From Caryophanales bacterium (GTDB taxonomy: Bacteria > Bacillota_I > Bacilli_A > RFN20 > CAG-826): DNA of 7,187 nucleotides. Location: the NCBI GenBank assembly GCA_016280685.1, contig JAEEHE010000050.1, positions 1 to 7,187 on the forward strand. Reading direction: 5' to 3'. How positions within the stretch are numbered: the first letter of the stretch is position 1; each line of letters begins with the position of its first letter. The position numbers were made by a program, and so were the translations under genes. A model generated the notes under the pieces. The model worked only from the letters and a program-made list of their open reading frames with translations. It did no database searches and had not been told where the DNA came from. Below are positions 1 through 6,836 of this stretch, piece by piece.

Positions 1-2577
1 GTCATTACCGTGGAAGGTCTTTTCAAGGAAAGCAAAATATCTATCACTAAAACATTATTTAGAATCAATTTTGAAAAAATGACGAATGAAGATCGTCAAA
101 AAGATAAATATTTAGAAGGTGTTAACGGTATATATCGCGGTGAGAGATGCGAAGTCGATGTCGATATCTCAGAAATCGATTTTAACCATAAAGGCACTTA
201 TATCATCACCTATTTCTTAGTGGGTCATACCGATGTCATTAATTATGCGACTGTAGAAATCTACACTCTCCCGGTAATTAGTAATGTCACTATCGATTTA
301 TCTAATACTTATACAAACATCATTTCTTTTGAAGATGTCGGTCAAGTACACATCGATTTCGAAATCAAAGATAATAACAATCACATCTTAACCGATGATG
401 AAATCAGATATAACGCCACTGATAAACTCAATTATTTCACTATTGATTATTGCAAGACTTTACCAGTGCAAAATAATATTCAATTTTATGTCTTGATGGA
501 AGATGAAGAACTTCCCTTCAAAGTGAGTGTCACCGATAACGAAGAATTAAAACTCAATTATTCCTTAGAAATGGGCGAATATGCCTATTTGGCCAGAGAA
601 AATTTTTCTTACCCAACCGTTTCTTTAAAGAATAATTCCGCCCAGAAAGCTGAATTTAAATACTATCTCAATAATGTAGAGATTAATCCGGAAGGTAAAA
701 CTTTTGATCAAGTGGGAGATTATTCCTATGAAATTAAAGTCTTCCGTAATTCAGAAGAAGTTACTTCCTTAAATAAATCCTATTCTTTCCATATCTTGAA
801 TTCTTATGAACTCACCGATGATACCGATTTGAATGGTCCATTCCTCTTCTATAATGTCAATACCTTCTCTCCTTATTTCATAGATTGCCAAGTCATCTCC
901 ACAGATTTAAGAGCGAGAACTGCATCTTTATATGGCGATCAATTTAAAATTTCCGCTTCCTTTATCGATATTTTAAAAGCTAGAGGTTATAACCATATGT
1001 CATTCACCTTAACCGCAGAAGCGGAATCCGGTGATCCTATTATCTCTATACCATTTGTTTCCGGTGGTTATGATATACCCGATTTCTGGAGAACATATTG
1101 GGCCCAGAATGAATGCCAAGGCACATATGATTTCGATCTCGATTTAACAAAAATTGATCATGTTAATTATCCAGCGATGTATCTCCAATTCGGTTTTAGA
1201 ACCGTTAATTCCGGTGGTTATGACGTCAAAGCGGAAGTCACACTCAGCAATCTTCGCTTCTCTACGGAAGAAATACCAGTGGTTAATGATGACTGGTCTT
1301 TAAGATATGGGACAGGACAAATCTACGCTACAGAAGAAATCGGTGAAGACACAGTCAGATGCGTAGTGAATAATATGTCATATAACTGGGAATATTTATT
1401 CTTCCTTGACACTCAAAGATTCATCCAACAAGGCTTAACACAAGCTATCGTCACTATCGAAGGCAATAATCACATGATGTATTTATTTAGCAGTGATGAT
1501 GTGACCAAAGATATTCCTAATCTCGACCATAGCATCAATTACGGTGGAGGAATGATAAAACTCGATTTGTTAGAAACCGACTTAAATATCGGAGCGATGA
1601 CCTCTCACGTACGTGATGGCAACCAAGATGAAAGCGGTCAATATGGTAAAGCGGAAAATATCACTATCACTATTAGATTTGTAGCGCCTAGAGAATATAC
1701 ATTAGTAGACCAAATCTTCACTCAAGATGCTTGGGATATGGAAAATGGCACGAATATGACCTTTGATATCGATAATGGCACAATCGGTGTAAAAAGTACT
1801 TGGAGTATCTATTTAAAGACCGCTTATGCTAAATCTCTCGTCGATGCGGGATATCACACTTTAAAAATGAGAGTAACCATGCAAACAACTGCACTATATT
1901 TCACCACGGGTTTAAATGGAATATATACCAGTTATAAAAATGAATCTAACACCTACGATATTGCCGTATCTCTTGATTCATGTAAGATATCTAGATTGCA
2001 GCTAAGAGGTAACACGGAAGATGCGACCGATAACGAAGCCATTTTCCATGGCAAAGGAGCGGCCGCTAACTTCACTATTTCTAATGTGGAAATCACTAGT
2101 GAACAAGATCCAGAAGTTTTGAAAAACGATGCGAGAGAAAGACTCGCCACCATGTTTAAAGCAGAGGGAAATAACTGGAAATATATCCGTCATAACGGAT
2201 ATGATAGCGACAAGAATCAATGGGGTGCCGATAATAAAACCGTGAACTTAAAAGCCCAAAATAGTTTCTATTTCACCAATGAATTCTTCCAAGATTTAAA
2301 AATTGCAGAATACACTACTGTGACATTCCATGTGAAAGGTGTCTCTACTATTGAGGGAAAAACATTATCATTTATGAAATATGTTAACGGAGGAAGTGGC
2401 CATCCGAGTAATTATATCGATGTCACCGTAGATGGTGATGAAAATGATTTCACTATCGATTTCACCGATTTATTAAATACTTTAACGGAGGATGACACTC
2501 TCTTCTTCATCATGGAAGATGCATCTCATGCCTCCTTGAAGTGTGATATCGCTATTTCTAATTTCGTTTTTGCTTAA
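1..2577 (+). CDS. Large modular protein, 5'-truncated: Ig-like domains plus four carbohydrate-binding-like modules
   Basis: The frame is open to the window edge (codons GTC ATT ACC precede the GTG at 10), so the true start, and any signal peptide, lies upstream. I number residues from the codon at 10. Residues about 1-265 are beta-rich, with Ig/cadherin-like stretches around 40-90 and 190-262 (a 'GTYIITY' and a 'GDYSYEIKVF' strand). Four beta-sandwich-like modules follow at about 281-417, 449-557, 583-695 and 723-854. Each has a short helix ending in a Gly-Tyr-like turn followed by a beta strand, and closes with a strand such as LSNLRF, TISNVEI or AISNFVF. Residues 449-855 are paralogous to the C-terminus of the lipoprotein at 4168-6726: shared GNNH (485-488), TSHV (531-534), STWS and NWKY.RHNG (722-730). 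There is no LPXTG motif or C-terminal membrane segment, so any anchor must be at the missing N-terminus. Glycan binding at the cell surface is inferred from architecture; no catalytic domain is recognisable. Confidence 0.85.
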   Translation, partial: VITVEGLFKESKISITKTLFRINFEKMTNEDRQKDKYLEGVNGIYRGERCEVDVDISEIDFNHKGTYIITYFLVGHTDVINYATVEIYTLPVISNVTIDLSNTYTNIISFEDVGQVHIDFEIKDNNNHILTDDEIRYNATDKLNYFTIDYCKTLPVQNNIQFYVLMEDEELPFKVSVTDNEELKLNYSLEMGEYAYLARENFSYPTVSLKNNSAQKAEFKYYLNNVEINPEGKTFDQVGDYSYEIKVFRNSEEVTSLNKSYSFHILNSYELTDDTDLNGPFLFYNVNTFSPYFIDCQVISTDLRARTASLYGDQFKISASFIDILKARGYNHMSFTLTAEAESGDPIISIPFVSGGYDIPDFWRTYWAQNECQGTYDFDLDLTKIDHVNYPAMYLQFGFRTVNSGGYDVKAEVTLSNLRFSTEEIPVVNDDWSLRYGTGQIYATEEIGEDTVRCVVNNMSYNWEYLFFLDTQRFIQQGLTQAIVTIEGNNHMMYLFSSDDVTKDIPNLDHSINYGGGMIKLDLLETDLNIGAMTSHVRDGNQDESGQYGKAENITITIRFVAPREYTLVDQIFTQDAWDMENGTNMTFDIDNGTIGVKSTWSIYLKTAYAKSLVDAGYHTLKMRVTMQTTALYFTTGLNGIYTSYKNESNTYDIAVSLDSCKISRLQLRGNTEDATDNEAIFHGKGAAANFTISNVEITSEQDPEVLKNDARERLATMFKAEGNNWKYIRHNGYDSDKNQWGADNKTVNLKAQNSFYFTNEFFQDLKIAEYTTVTFHVKGVSTIEGKTLSFMKYVNGGSGHPSNYIDVTVDGDENDFTIDFTDLLNTLTEDDTLFFIMEDASHASLKCDIAISNFVFA
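1354..2574 (+). other. Copy A of the duplicated three-module C-terminal region
   Basis: Residues 449-855 (numbered from the codon at 10) align along their full length with residues 441-852 of the lipoprotein. In the best block (from DPEV to RHNG, residues 700-730) I counted 19 identities in 31 positions. Conserved aromatic and polar residues include W460, GNNH, YGGG (511-514), TSHV, W575, W598, W723, Y725, R727, H728, N729 and W738. Such positions are candidates for a shared ligand site. Confidence 0.85.
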
Positions 2578-2579
2578 TC

Positions 2580-3995
2580 ATGAAAAAACAATTCATTCAG
2601 GCAATATTTTGCCCGCCTAATGACCAATATCAAGAATATAATTTGCCTTCGCGTTTAACGGATGAGGTTTTCTCTTACCTTAAAGATATGAAAATCAACC
2701 GTATTTTTGGTTGGGGATATGATAATCGAAAATCCACAATCGAGAAGATGATGGATATGTGTGAGAAATATAATATTAGTTATCTTCCCACACTAGAAGT
2801 GAATCATGAATATTTAAGAATTGAAAGCGATGATAAAGGAAAAGCCTTCTTCGAATTAAACGAAGAAGAAATTAAAAGATTAGATAAGAGATTCATTAGA
2901 GATTTCTATCCATATACACTAAGGAAATGCGTGAAAGGTATCTTCTTTTCTGATGAATCAGGATATCTCGGATTTAAAGGGATTATCCACGCGAAAGAAG
3001 TATTTGAAAAAGCCTATCCTGGCTATGAATTCCATGTCAATTTCTTCTCTTATACAATCAATGAACAGATGTTTTGGACATCTTTTAATAAACCGGATTA
3101 TGTCGTTAAAGAAGAATGGAAACCTTTTAAATTAGAAGGCAAATACGAAATTAATTTTGCAAATAGACTCAATTATTACAATTTATTTGTGGATGGTTTG
3201 CTTTCTAAATCGCATTTTAATTATTTCTCTTTTGATAAATATCCATTTGAACTATATTGGGAAAAATGTCCCCATTTTATGCACTGTTGTTACATCGAAT
3301 CCGTGGCTTTACTCAGAAAGAAAAAAGAGCTATATCATTCTAGTTTCTACGCTTATATCGCTGCCGGACAATGGTTTGAAAACGCTCCCAAAACACTATT
3401 ACCTAGTGAATTCTCTTTATGTATACACATCTTAGCGTTATATGGGTGTGATGGTTTTGCCTATTTCCCAGGACTATATCCGGTAGATTTTGTCACTTAC
3501 ACAAAATTATTAAATTCTGATAATGGTCAAGCTGGTTTATTGGATATAAATGGCAAACCCACTATCTTTTATCACGAATTAAAGAAACTAAATGAATATT
3601 TCTCACTAATTGAAGATGATCTTTTAAATAGTGAACTCATCAGTGTTAAATCATATGGTGAATACTATAATGGTTTCACTAAAGAAGATGTGAAAGATGT
3701 AAAAGATAATGAAGTCATCTTCTTCGGGGAAGAACCACCATTTTATAATGTCGATAAACAAAATATTAAGGTGGTTAAAACAACAAACAACTTATTTGTT
3801 TCCGAATTTAAAAAAGATAATAAAGCAAGATTATATCTCGTTAATATGTCCACATTGTTTTCTAATGATATAGAAATAGAATTACCAAAAGGAAATTATC
3901 AATTATTAGGTGTTAATCGAAACATTTCTTTTAATAAAAAATTAAAGATTACTCTTCAACCCGGAGAAGGTATTTATATAATTAATAAAGCTTAA
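2580..3995 (+). CDS. Putative glycoside-hydrolase-like TIM-barrel protein with C-terminal beta domain
   Basis: 471 residues. The eight barrel strands can be placed at roughly 5-13, 40-47, 66-74, 118-127, 149-158, 213-223, 254-265 and 289-301. A C-terminal beta-sandwich (about 405-470, ending 'PGEGIYIINKA') resembles that of many clan GH-A-like hydrolases. Strand 4 ends in FFSDES (D125, E126), where clan GH-A enzymes carry the acid/base. Strand 6 has SFDKYPF (D219). Strand 7, AYIAAGQW, has no Glu where the nucleophile is expected, so retaining clan GH-A chemistry is not assured; it may be a divergent hydrolase or a non-catalytic relative. There is no signal peptide, so it is probably cytosolic. 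The start is fixed by an in-frame TAA at 2559-2561 and no other start codon between. No Shine-Dalgarno is visible and the upstream gene stops 2 nt before, so translation is probably coupled. The substrate and exact family cannot be named from sequence alone. Confidence 0.8.
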   Translation: MKKQFIQAIFCPPNDQYQEYNLPSRLTDEVFSYLKDMKINRIFGWGYDNRKSTIEKMMDMCEKYNISYLPTLEVNHEYLRIESDDKGKAFFELNEEEIKRLDKRFIRDFYPYTLRKCVKGIFFSDESGYLGFKGIIHAKEVFEKAYPGYEFHVNFFSYTINEQMFWTSFNKPDYVVKEEWKPFKLEGKYEINFANRLNYYNLFVDGLLSKSHFNYFSFDKYPFELYWEKCPHFMHCCYIESVALLRKKKELYHSSFYAYIAAGQWFENAPKTLLPSEFSLCIHILALYGCDGFAYFPGLYPVDFVTYTKLLNSDNGQAGLLDINGKPTIFYHELKKLNEYFSLIEDDLLNSELISVKSYGEYYNGFTKEDVKDVKDNEVIFFGEEPPFYNVDKQNIKVVKTTNNLFVSEFKKDNKARLYLVNMSTLFSNDIEIELPKGNYQLLGVNRNISFNKKLKITLQPGEGIYIINKA

Positions 3996-3999
3996 AAAA

Positions 4000-4037
4000 T
4001 GCTATTTTGATTATTCTTACTGCTATTTTGATTATTC
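4000..4037. repeat. Tandem 17-nt direct repeat, 21-nt period
   Basis: TGCTATTTTGATTATTC occurs at 4000-4016 and again, identical, at 4021-4037, separated by TTAC. It begins 4 nt after the stop of the TIM-barrel gene. The 21-nt period is two helical turns, which places both copies on the same DNA face, as for tandem protein-binding sites. A 14/17 match lies at 6786-6802, also upstream of a dyad and a gene start. Confidence 0.75.
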
Positions 4038-4050
4038 ATATATATAAATC

Positions 4051-4068
4051 AATATATTAAAATATATT
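4051..4068. promoter_or_regulatory. Putative operator dyad upstream of the lipoprotein gene
   Basis: AATATATT-AA-AATATATT has perfect 8-bp arms around a 2-nt centre, about 100 nt before the lipoprotein start. It shares the core TATTAAAATA and the 18-bp geometry with the dyad at 6819-6836. It is a candidate site for a dimeric transcription factor; the regulator is not in the window. Because it is all A/T, chance is a real alternative for this copy taken alone. Confidence 0.45.
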
Positions 4069-4070
4069 TA

Positions 4071-4086
4071 AAGAAATACATTTCTT
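4071..4086. repeat. Small inverted repeat in the lipoprotein leader region
   Basis: AAGAAA-TACA-TTTCTT has perfect 6-bp arms and a 4-nt loop, 2 nt after the dyad at 4051-4068. No T-run follows, so it is not a terminator. It may be part of the same regulatory region or a chance A/T palindrome. Confidence 0.3.
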
Positions 4087-4109
4087 ATGGCACTTGTTGT
4101 AGTTTTTTA

Positions 4110-4140
4110 TTGAATGACTATTAACTAGATTGTTTAAGAT
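4110..4140 (+). promoter_or_regulatory. Candidate promoter for the lipoprotein gene
   Basis: TTGAAT (4110-4115) and TAAGAT (4135-4140) resemble -35 and -10 boxes with a rather long 19-nt spacer, about 28 nt upstream of the ATG. An alternative pair is TTGTAG (4097-4102) with TATTAA (4119-4124), spacer 16. The A/T richness allows several readings, so a promoter in this gap is likelier than any single placement. Confidence 0.3.
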
Positions 4141-4154
4141 GTTGTTTTTCTATG

Positions 4155-4161
4155 AAAGGAG
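4155..4161 (+). promoter_or_regulatory. Strong ribosome-binding site of the lipoprotein gene
   Basis: AAAGGAG lies 6 nt before the ATG at 4168. It confirms that start and contrasts with the absence of any Shine-Dalgarno before the gene at 2580. Confidence 0.85.
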
Positions 4162-4167
4162 CATTTT

Positions 4168-6726
4168 ATGCTAAAAAGAAAACTATTAGTTAGTGTGGTT
4201 TTCGCTGGTTTACTACTTTCCTCTCTAGCTGCTTGTTCACAGAGTTGGGGACCAGAAAGTACCGAACCGAAAGAATCTTCTTCGGAAGTTAAACCATCCG
4301 AATCCGAAACTTCTTCTTCTATTGAAGAACATGTCCACTCTTACGACGTTGATCACATCGCCTGGAATTGGGCAAACGACCACTCTTCAGCAACCGCAAC
4401 TTTCACTTGTTTAGGCTGCGAAGAAGGCACAGAAGGTCACTCAGTGACAGTTGATGCCACAGTGACACAAACAAGGGTTGATCCAACATGCGTACTAGCA
4501 GGAAGTATTAACTACAAAGCAACGGCGACATTCCAAAATGTCGAATATACCGATTTGCAAAAAGAAGATATTCAAGCGTTAGGCCATGATTATGATTTAA
4601 CCAACATTGTTTGGGAAGTCACAACAGATTTGACCGCTGATGAAATCAATGCTTATAGAACGGAAAATACACAAGTATTACCGGAAATCAGCGCGAAAGT
4701 ATCATGTACAAGATGCGATCACGTAGAAGCTCTTCCTGCTACCGTGACACAAAAAGAATATGTCGCACCAGGTCACACCACAGACGGTGCTGTTACATTC
4801 TTAGCGACAGTTAATTTTGAAGGAACTAATTATACCCATGACTACGAAGTCAAATTAGATGAATTAGGTGTCTATTACGACCACTACTTACAACGTAGAC
4901 CAACCGCCACAGACAATGGTTCACGTGAATTCTGGGTCAGCCAAGAAGATAATTCCGTCTTATTAGAAGCTCCAACTTCTTATGGACAAATCATTGAAAA
5001 AGGTCAACCAGATTTAGACACCATCAACGCTTGGGCTGCTGATGATGTGAGATTCCTCGCTGCTTATAACGCCCCATTCTCCTATCTTGGTGATAATGCT
5101 CTTGCTTATGGCAAAGATGGCAAAGTCTACTTAACCTGTGTTGGTATGGACCAATTCGGTTTAACCGCTGAACAAGTTAATGGCTTTATCGCTGCTGGCA
5201 TTGTCCAAGTATCAGTCAAATGGGAAGTCATCACTCAAGATGATGATGATACAGATGAAATCGTCTTCTATGATGGTGGATTTAAAGAATTTTACTTCAA
5301 AGATACTGGTAAATCCGGTTGGGCTGTTCTTAATTTAGCCGCTGATACAGCAATCTCTGTTTGGGCGCAAAGAGGACATGGTGGAACTGCTGAACACATC
5401 GTTGTTCTCTCAACTTATACAACTGATGTTTACTTCCAAGCGCAGTCTGAAGCCGTTTTGGTAAATTACGAACAGGTTAGTGACACTGTTGTCACTATGC
5501 AAGTGAACCACTATTACTATAGCTGGACACATGTCGCCTTATTACAAGGCAAAGCGAAATTCGCTGCTGGATATACAAAAGTAAGAATTGAAGTTACAGG
5601 AAACAATCACCAAATGTTTGTTTATCTTAATTCCAAAGCCGACCTTACTAATTACGATCATCCAATCGCTTGCGGCGGTGGAACCACAACAATCGATTTA
5701 GATGGCAATAATGATTACATTGGATTTATGACATCACATGTAGATCCTAATGGAGCACAAGATGAAGACGGCACATATGGTCAATTTGAAAATATTTCCA
5801 TTACTTTCACTTTCTTCACGCCAAGAACTCCACAAACAGTGGAAGATTATTTCTACACAGATACCTGCTGGACTAGTACAGGAGCTGTCAATTATGATTT
5901 TGATAACGAAAAAGTCTCCGTGGCTGACACTTGGTCAATGTGGTTTAGCCAAACATATGCACAAAGCTTATTAGATGCAGGATATAAAACTATTGGTTTT
6001 ACAATAACTATTCCAAATCCTGACTTATACATTACAGTTGTGGAGCAAAGTATTGCTACATCCTATAAGACCACAAATGGCATTTTACAGGCAAAATTTG
6101 CTATTTCTTCTCTTGCTTCTTCAACATTGACAATTAGAGCCAACACCGTTGATATGACTGGTGGTGATCATAACCAAAACTGCACTGGTACACCAATGGT
6201 CATTGATAGTGCTTATTTCTCCACTGAAGATGATCCAGTAATTATTAAAGCAAACGCTAGAGCAAGATTAGCACAAATATTCACCGCAGAATCAACCAAC
6301 TGGAAATATTTCCGTCATAATGGTTGGGGAGACAATCATTGGGGGCCAACAAATGATAAAGCCATCTATGGTACAGCTGATAATGGTCAATCCTCATTCT
6401 TTGCCACAAATGATTTCTTGCAAGATATGAAACAAGCTGGATATACAAAGTTCTCACTCGATATCTCCGCTCAATCAGTGGAAGAAGGCAATCCTGTGAA
6501 AAATATTGTCTATGTCGTCGATGGAGGTGCTCATCCTTGGAATACTATTTATCAAGAAATTGATACCGAAGATGGAAATGTATCATTCACAATCGATGTC
6601 ACTCCATTACTTAGCGATTTAAATGCTGCCGATACAATCTTATTCAACATGAGAGAAGCACAACCAACTGTTGGCAACGTGAAATCCATTATTACAGTCA
6701 CTAACTTACAATTCTACGAAGCTTAA
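4168..6726 (+). CDS. Surface lipoprotein with CxxC repeats and C-terminal carbohydrate-binding-like modules
   Basis: 852 residues, complete. The N-terminus is a lipoprotein signal: KRK (3-5), a hydrophobic core, and lipobox L20-A21-A22-C23, with C23 the predicted lipidated residue. A Ser/Glu/Pro-rich linker (about 29-54) would span the wall. Residues 55-234 are two related repeats, each with a CxxC (C81/C84 and C180/C183). Four module-like beta regions follow at about 320-425, 441-550, 575-685 and 703-851. Residues 441-852 are paralogous to the end of the protein at 1-2577, with shared GNNH (478-481), TSHV (522-525), TWS (588-590) and NWKY.RHNG (711-719). No enzyme motif is recognisable, so glycan capture or surface binding is an inference. 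It could also be a solute-binding or adhesion protein, but it lacks the extracellular solute-binding (SBP) fold pattern. A strong Shine-Dalgarno precedes the ATG, tandem TAA TAA stops end the gene, and a terminator follows. No strong terminator separates it from the gene at 2580-3995, so read-through into it is possible. Confidence 0.9.
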   Translation: MLKRKLLVSVVFAGLLLSSLAACSQSWGPESTEPKESSSEVKPSESETSSSIEEHVHSYDVDHIAWNWANDHSSATATFTCLGCEEGTEGHSVTVDATVTQTRVDPTCVLAGSINYKATATFQNVEYTDLQKEDIQALGHDYDLTNIVWEVTTDLTADEINAYRTENTQVLPEISAKVSCTRCDHVEALPATVTQKEYVAPGHTTDGAVTFLATVNFEGTNYTHDYEVKLDELGVYYDHYLQRRPTATDNGSREFWVSQEDNSVLLEAPTSYGQIIEKGQPDLDTINAWAADDVRFLAAYNAPFSYLGDNALAYGKDGKVYLTCVGMDQFGLTAEQVNGFIAAGIVQVSVKWEVITQDDDDTDEIVFYDGGFKEFYFKDTGKSGWAVLNLAADTAISVWAQRGHGGTAEHIVVLSTYTTDVYFQAQSEAVLVNYEQVSDTVVTMQVNHYYYSWTHVALLQGKAKFAAGYTKVRIEVTGNNHQMFVYLNSKADLTNYDHPIACGGGTTTIDLDGNNDYIGFMTSHVDPNGAQDEDGTYGQFENISITFTFFTPRTPQTVEDYFYTDTCWTSTGAVNYDFDNEKVSVADTWSMWFSQTYAQSLLDAGYKTIGFTITIPNPDLYITVVEQSIATSYKTTNGILQAKFAISSLASSTLTIRANTVDMTGGDHNQNCTGTPMVIDSAYFSTEDDPVIIKANARARLAQIFTAESTNWKYFRHNGWGDNHWGPTNDKAIYGTADNGQSSFFATNDFLQDMKQAGYTKFSLDISAQSVEEGNPVKNIVYVVDGGAHPWNTIYQEIDTEDGNVSFTIDVTPLLSDLNAADTILFNMREAQPTVGNVKSIITVTNLQFYEA
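4330..4869 (+). repeat. Two tandem protein repeats with CxxC motifs inside the lipoprotein
   Basis: These encode residues 55-234 of the lipoprotein. Repeat 1 (about 57-139) and repeat 2 (about 140-234) share the order H..YD..-I.W, then a strand ending C..C, then ATVTQ, a YKATATF / FLATVNF strand, YT, and a closing ALG / ELG. The second copy has a longer insert before its CxxC. Such His/Cys-containing repeats occur in surface proteins of gut Bacillota. Metal binding or disulfide formation by the cysteines is possible but unproven. The gene paralogous at the C-terminus shows nothing like this in its visible part. Confidence 0.7.
5488..6723 (+). other. Copy B of the duplicated three-module C-terminal region
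   Basis: Residues 441-852 of the lipoprotein, partner of the region at 1354-2574. The matching residues are W453, GNNH 478-481, GGG 503-505, TSHV 522-525, W568, W589, W712, Y714, R716, H717, N718 and W725. The relationship is visible mainly at protein level; the DNA has diverged, so this is an old duplication and not a recent repeat. Confidence 0.85.
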
Positions 6727-6746
6727 TAATCACTTCTCTATTAATA

Positions 6747-6775
6747 CCAGGCACCTTCGGGTGTCTGGTTTTTTT
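6747..6775 (+). terminator. Rho-independent terminator after the lipoprotein gene
   Basis: A 9-bp stem (CCAGGCACC with GGTGTCTGG, one G-U pair) is closed by a TTCG loop, giving the very stable C(UUCG)G tetraloop, and is followed by seven T residues (6769-6775). It starts 20 nt after the stop at 6726. The T-run is on one side only, so it acts for + strand transcription and separates the lipoprotein from the ABC ATPase unit. Confidence 0.95.
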
Positions 6776-6785
6776 AATTTCCTCA

Positions 6786-6802
6786 TGCATATTTGATTAT
6801 TC
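6786..6802. repeat. Divergent third copy of the 17-nt element
   Basis: TGCATATTTGATTATTC matches the copies at 4000-4037 at 14 of 17 positions, including an uninterrupted TTTGATTATTC. It lies just downstream of the terminator and 16 nt before the dyad at 6819-6836; the second upstream copy lies 13 nt before its dyad. The low sequence complexity tempers the call. Confidence 0.5.
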
Positions 6803-6818
6803 TAATTGCTTAATTTGT

Positions 6819-6836
6819 TATGTATTAAAATACATA
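6819..6836. promoter_or_regulatory. Putative operator dyad at the ABC-ATPase promoter
   Basis: TATGTATT-AA-AATACATA is a perfect 8-bp inverted repeat with a 2-nt centre. It covers the -35 region and spacer of the extended -10 promoter at 6821-6849, a position suited to repression. It matches the dyad at 4051-4068 at 14 of 18 positions. Confidence 0.55.

Noticed and set aside
10..12. GTG as the start codon of the first gene
   Set aside because: The frame is open upstream to the first base and no ribosome site is visible, so this is most likely an internal valine of a truncated gene.
2059..2066. GCGGCCGC (a NotI site), with CCATGG and ACTAGT nearby, as a sign of cloning or vector sequence
   Set aside because: The GCG GCC GCT codons read in frame as alanines and the protein aligns with its paralogue on both sides; the sites look natural.
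1953..2220. Two short minus-strand open frames
   Set aside because: They lie inside the strongly coding modular-protein gene, have no ribosome sites and encode nothing recognisable; they are shadows.
2953..3435. Two short + strand open frames in another frame of the TIM-barrel gene
   Set aside because: They overlap a well-supported protein with clear barrel strands and lack start signals.
4000..4037. Direct repeats as a CRISPR array or insertion-sequence ends
   Set aside because: Only two adjacent copies with a 4-nt spacer, no transposase or cas gene, and a divergent copy in another promoter region; a regulatory reading fits better.
3996..4050. Terminator after the TIM-barrel gene
   Set aside because: No G/C-rich hairpin followed by a T-run is present; only A/T-rich repeats and dyads are seen.
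4000..4068. CcpA-type cre site
   Set aside because: Neither the repeat nor the dyad carries the CG-centred cre consensus.
5750..5974. 74-residue + strand open frame inside the lipoprotein gene
   Set aside because: It overlaps the conserved paralogous module region and has no independent support.
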